A DNA stretch of 14,763 nt from contig JAIXVO010000793.1 in NCBI GenBank assembly GCA_027482985.1, positions 1 to 14,763 on the forward strand, given 5' to 3'. Position 1 is the stretch's first letter. Each line of letters starts with the position of its first letter. Both the position numbers and the translations under genes were made by a program. The notes below the pieces were generated by a model that made no database searches, was not told the origin of the DNA, and was given only the letters and a program-made list of their open reading frames with translations. This DNA comes from Cyanobacteriota bacterium. Lineage in GTDB: Bacteria > Cyanobacteriota > Cyanobacteriia > Leptolyngbyales > Leptolyngbyaceae. Of the stretch, positions 13,056-14,763 are shown piece by piece.

Positions 13056-13877
13056 ATGGCAGATCCGATCCCAGTTTTAGTCAATGGTGCAGCAGGAAAA
13101 ATGGGTCGCGAGGTGGTGAAGGCGATCGCGGCAGCCCCTGACATGGTGTTGATGGGAGCGGTGGATCTCAGTCCTGAGCTCCAGGGTCAAGATGCTGGCG
13201 AACTGGCAGGATGTGGCACGTTAGAAGTCCCAATTACCAGTGACTTTCAACCGATGCTGGCATTTGTGGCGCAGGACAAAGAACCGGGCGTAATGGTCGA
13301 TTTCACCCATCCCGATTCGGTGTATGACAATATTCGTTCGGCGATCGCCTATGGGGTGCGGCCCGTCGTCGGCACCACGGGTTTAAGTCCCGCCCAAATT
13401 GAGGATTTAGCCGAATTCTGTGACAAAGCCAGTACGGGGTGTTTACTGGTGCCCAACTTTTCGATTGGCATGGTGTTGTTGCAACAGGCGGCAATTCAGG
13501 CATCCCAATATTTTGACCATGTGGAAATCATTGAACTGCACCACAACCAAAAGGCCGATGCCCCCAGTGGGACGGCCATTCAAACCGCCCAAATGTTGGC
13601 AGGACTGGGCAAAACCTTTAATCCGCCCGCAGTCACCGAAACCGAAAAAATTGCCGGGGCGCGAGGCAGTCAAGCCGAGGAAGGAATTCGGATTCACAGT
13701 GTCCGGCTGCCGGGATTGATTGCTCATCAGGAAGTGATTTTCGGTGCCGCCGGACAAATTTACACCCTGCGTCACGATACCAGCGATCGCGTCTGCTACA
13801 TGCCAGGAGTCCTCCTTGCGATCCGCAAAGTGCTACCGCTCAAAAATCTCGTCTACGGCTTAGAGAAAATTCTGTAG
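13056..13877 (+). CDS. dapB: 4-hydroxy-tetrahydrodipicolinate reductase
   Basis: DapB reduces 4-hydroxy-tetrahydrodipicolinate to tetrahydrodipicolinate with NAD(P)H in the diaminopimelate/lysine pathway, in the cytoplasm. The 273-aa length is typical. The N-terminal Rossmann motif is GAAGKMG (11-17). DFTHP (82-86) and GTTG (106-109) line the cofactor site. The catalytic loop [15 protein letters not shown] (160-174) supplies the His pair (162/163) and Lys166, and PSGTA binds the substrate. The C-terminus carries [10 protein letters not shown] and HQEVIFG. The ATG is preceded by only a weak AGG. The gene is monocistronic here, with repeats upstream and a convergent permease gene downstream. 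Nothing is missing or odd. Confidence 0.97.
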   Translation: MADPIPVLVNGAAGKMGREVVKAIAAAPDMVLMGAVDLSPELQGQDAGELAGCGTLEVPITSDFQPMLAFVAQDKEPGVMVDFTHPDSVYDNIRSAIAYGVRPVVGTTGLSPAQIEDLAEFCDKASTGCLLVPNFSIGMVLLQQAAIQASQYFDHVEIIELHHNQKADAPSGTAIQTAQMLAGLGKTFNPPAVTETEKIAGARGSQAEEGIRIHSVRLPGLIAHQEVIFGAAGQIYTLRHDTSDRVCYMPGVLLAIRKVLPLKNLVYGLEKIL

Positions 13878-14017
13878 TTCGAGAGTGCCTGCGATCGCTC
13901 ACCGTTTCCCTCCAAGCCAGCTGCCACCGTCAGCGCCACTGCTGACACTCAGGCAGACTGAATGCGAGCGCAAGTCATCAAAGCATTTCAGCGTGAGGAG
14001 CGAGATCGCAGATCAAA
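13878..14017. other. Convergent spacer between dapB and the permease gene
   Basis: This 140-bp stretch lies between two converging genes. CTGCGATCGCTCAC near 13889 and GTGAGGAGCGAGATCGCAG near 13993 form an imperfect long-range inverted repeat around the spacer. A small GTCAG/CTGAC hairpin lies near 13929-13946. No T- or A-run marks a standard terminator for either gene. Confidence 0.35.
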
Positions 14018-14763
14018 CTACCGCTTTTTCTTAGACGCTGAATGACCCGGTAGCAACAAGCTCAACAGAATCGCCGTTAAGCCACCAGCAGAAATACTGG
14101 AGCCAAACAAGTTGCGAATGATCGCGGGCTTATCATCAAAGACTTCGGGCACAAACAGCACACCCAACCCCATGGCTAAGGAGACCGCCACGATAATTGT
14201 GGAACGGCGATCCAGGTTGGATGAGGTCACAATATTCATCCCCGCCACCGCGATCGAGCCGAACATCACCATCGTTGCACCACCCAGGACAGGCTGCGGA
14301 ATAGCCTGGAAAAAGCCACCCACAATCGGTAACAAACCCAATACCGCAAAAATTCCGGCAATGTAGAACCCGACATAGCGACTCCCCACCCCCGTCATTT
14401 GAATCACCCCATTGTTTTGGCTAAAGGTGGTGTTGGGGAACGTGTTCAGCAGCGCCGCGATCGCGGAGTTGACCCCATCTCCCATCACGCCCCCTTTGAT
14501 GCGGCGGATATAAACCGACCCCGAAACAGGTTCCCCGGACACCGCTGAGGTTGCGGTTAAGTCGCCCACGGTTTCAATCGCCGTGAGAATATAAACCAAG
14601 ACAAAGGGGAGAAAAGCGGGAAAATCAAAACTCAAGCCATAACGGAAGGGAATGGGCAAGCTGATCAGGGGCAATTTGCTCAACAGACTCAGATCCACCA
14701 TCCCCATAAATGCCGCAACGATGTACCCAACCCCCAGACCAATCGCGATCGCCCCCATCCGCA
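14018..14763 (-). CDS. NCS2-family nucleobase:cation symporter, C-terminal part
   Basis: The last 248 or so codons of a nucleobase (xanthine/uric acid/uracil) permease lie here. The frame is open to the window edge, so the N-terminal half is outside. NCS2 proteins import purine or pyrimidine bases with H+ or Na+ across the inner membrane. The ETVGDLTATSAVSGEP signature (about 62-77 of the visible part) and the NAT motif Q-N-N-G-V-I-Q-M-T-G (114-123) are both present. The QN-x-G form is more usual in xanthine/urate transporters than in ascorbate-type relatives. Several hydrophobic helices follow, and the protein ends in a basic KKKR tail. The visible Met at 14758 sits in a transmembrane-type context and is internal, not a start. 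Substrate is uncertain. Confidence 0.92.
   Translation of the reverse strand, partial: RMGAIAIGLGVGYIVAAFMGMVDLSLLSKLPLISLPIPFRYGLSFDFPAFLPFVLVYILTAIETVGDLTATSAVSGEPVSGSVYIRRIKGGVMGDGVNSAIAALLNTFPNTTFSQNNGVIQMTGVGSRYVGFYIAGIFAVLGLLPIVGGFFQAIPQPVLGGATMVMFGSIAVAGMNIVTSSNLDRRSTIIVAVSLAMGLGVLFVPEVFDDKPAIIRNLFGSSISAGGLTAILLSLLLPGHSASKKKR

Overview
The window looks like chromosomal DNA of a cyanobacterium. The palindrome GCGATCGC (HIP1) and its shorter forms recur throughout genes and spacers. The gaps carry long runs of 7-bp short tandem repeats, and several proteins (zinc-ribbon FHA protein, FtsH, SH3-like secreted protein, sensor kinase) resemble cyanobacterial families. I cannot name the genus; the repeat load suggests a filamentous, Leptolyngbya-like organism, but that is inference. 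No tRNA, rRNA, CRISPR array, phage or intact insertion sequence was seen.

Layout. 1-1000: a heptad repeat, a VOC/glyoxalase-fold protein (+) and a convergent secreted SH3-like protein (-). 1000-2320: a decayed patch with an ISAs1-type transposase remnant, a small unrecognised 84-aa gene, and a DedA-family gene broken by three in-frame stops. 2320-5190: an FtsH AAA+ membrane protease (-) flanked on both sides by heptad repeats, with a good intrinsic terminator downstream. 5190-7490: a bacteriohemerythrin, a small secreted protein, an unrecognised histidine-rich multipass membrane protein, and a small two-helix membrane protein whose 3' end has been overrun by repeat DNA. 7490-7720: purine-rich and pyrimidine-rich arms with quadruplex potential. 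7720-8811: an AI-2E/PerM-type membrane protein.

8890-12680 is the most interesting part: three co-oriented signalling genes. They are a double zinc-ribbon protein with an FHA domain; an FHA plus zinc-knuckle protein whose C-terminal Ser/Thr kinase fold has lost the catalytic HRD Asp and the DFG Asp; and a histidine kinase-like protein that keeps the phosphoacceptor His but has lost the glycine-rich G2 box and its normal ATP lid. Two neighbouring kinase-fold proteins with damaged catalytic or nucleotide sites suggest a signalling module based on binding or scaffolding rather than ordinary phosphotransfer. That is inference.

12680-14763: a MITE-like inverted-repeat element and a second dispersed-type inverted repeat, then dapB (lysine/diaminopimelate synthesis, +) and, convergent to it, the C-terminal part of an NCS2 xanthine/uracil-type permease that runs off the right edge.
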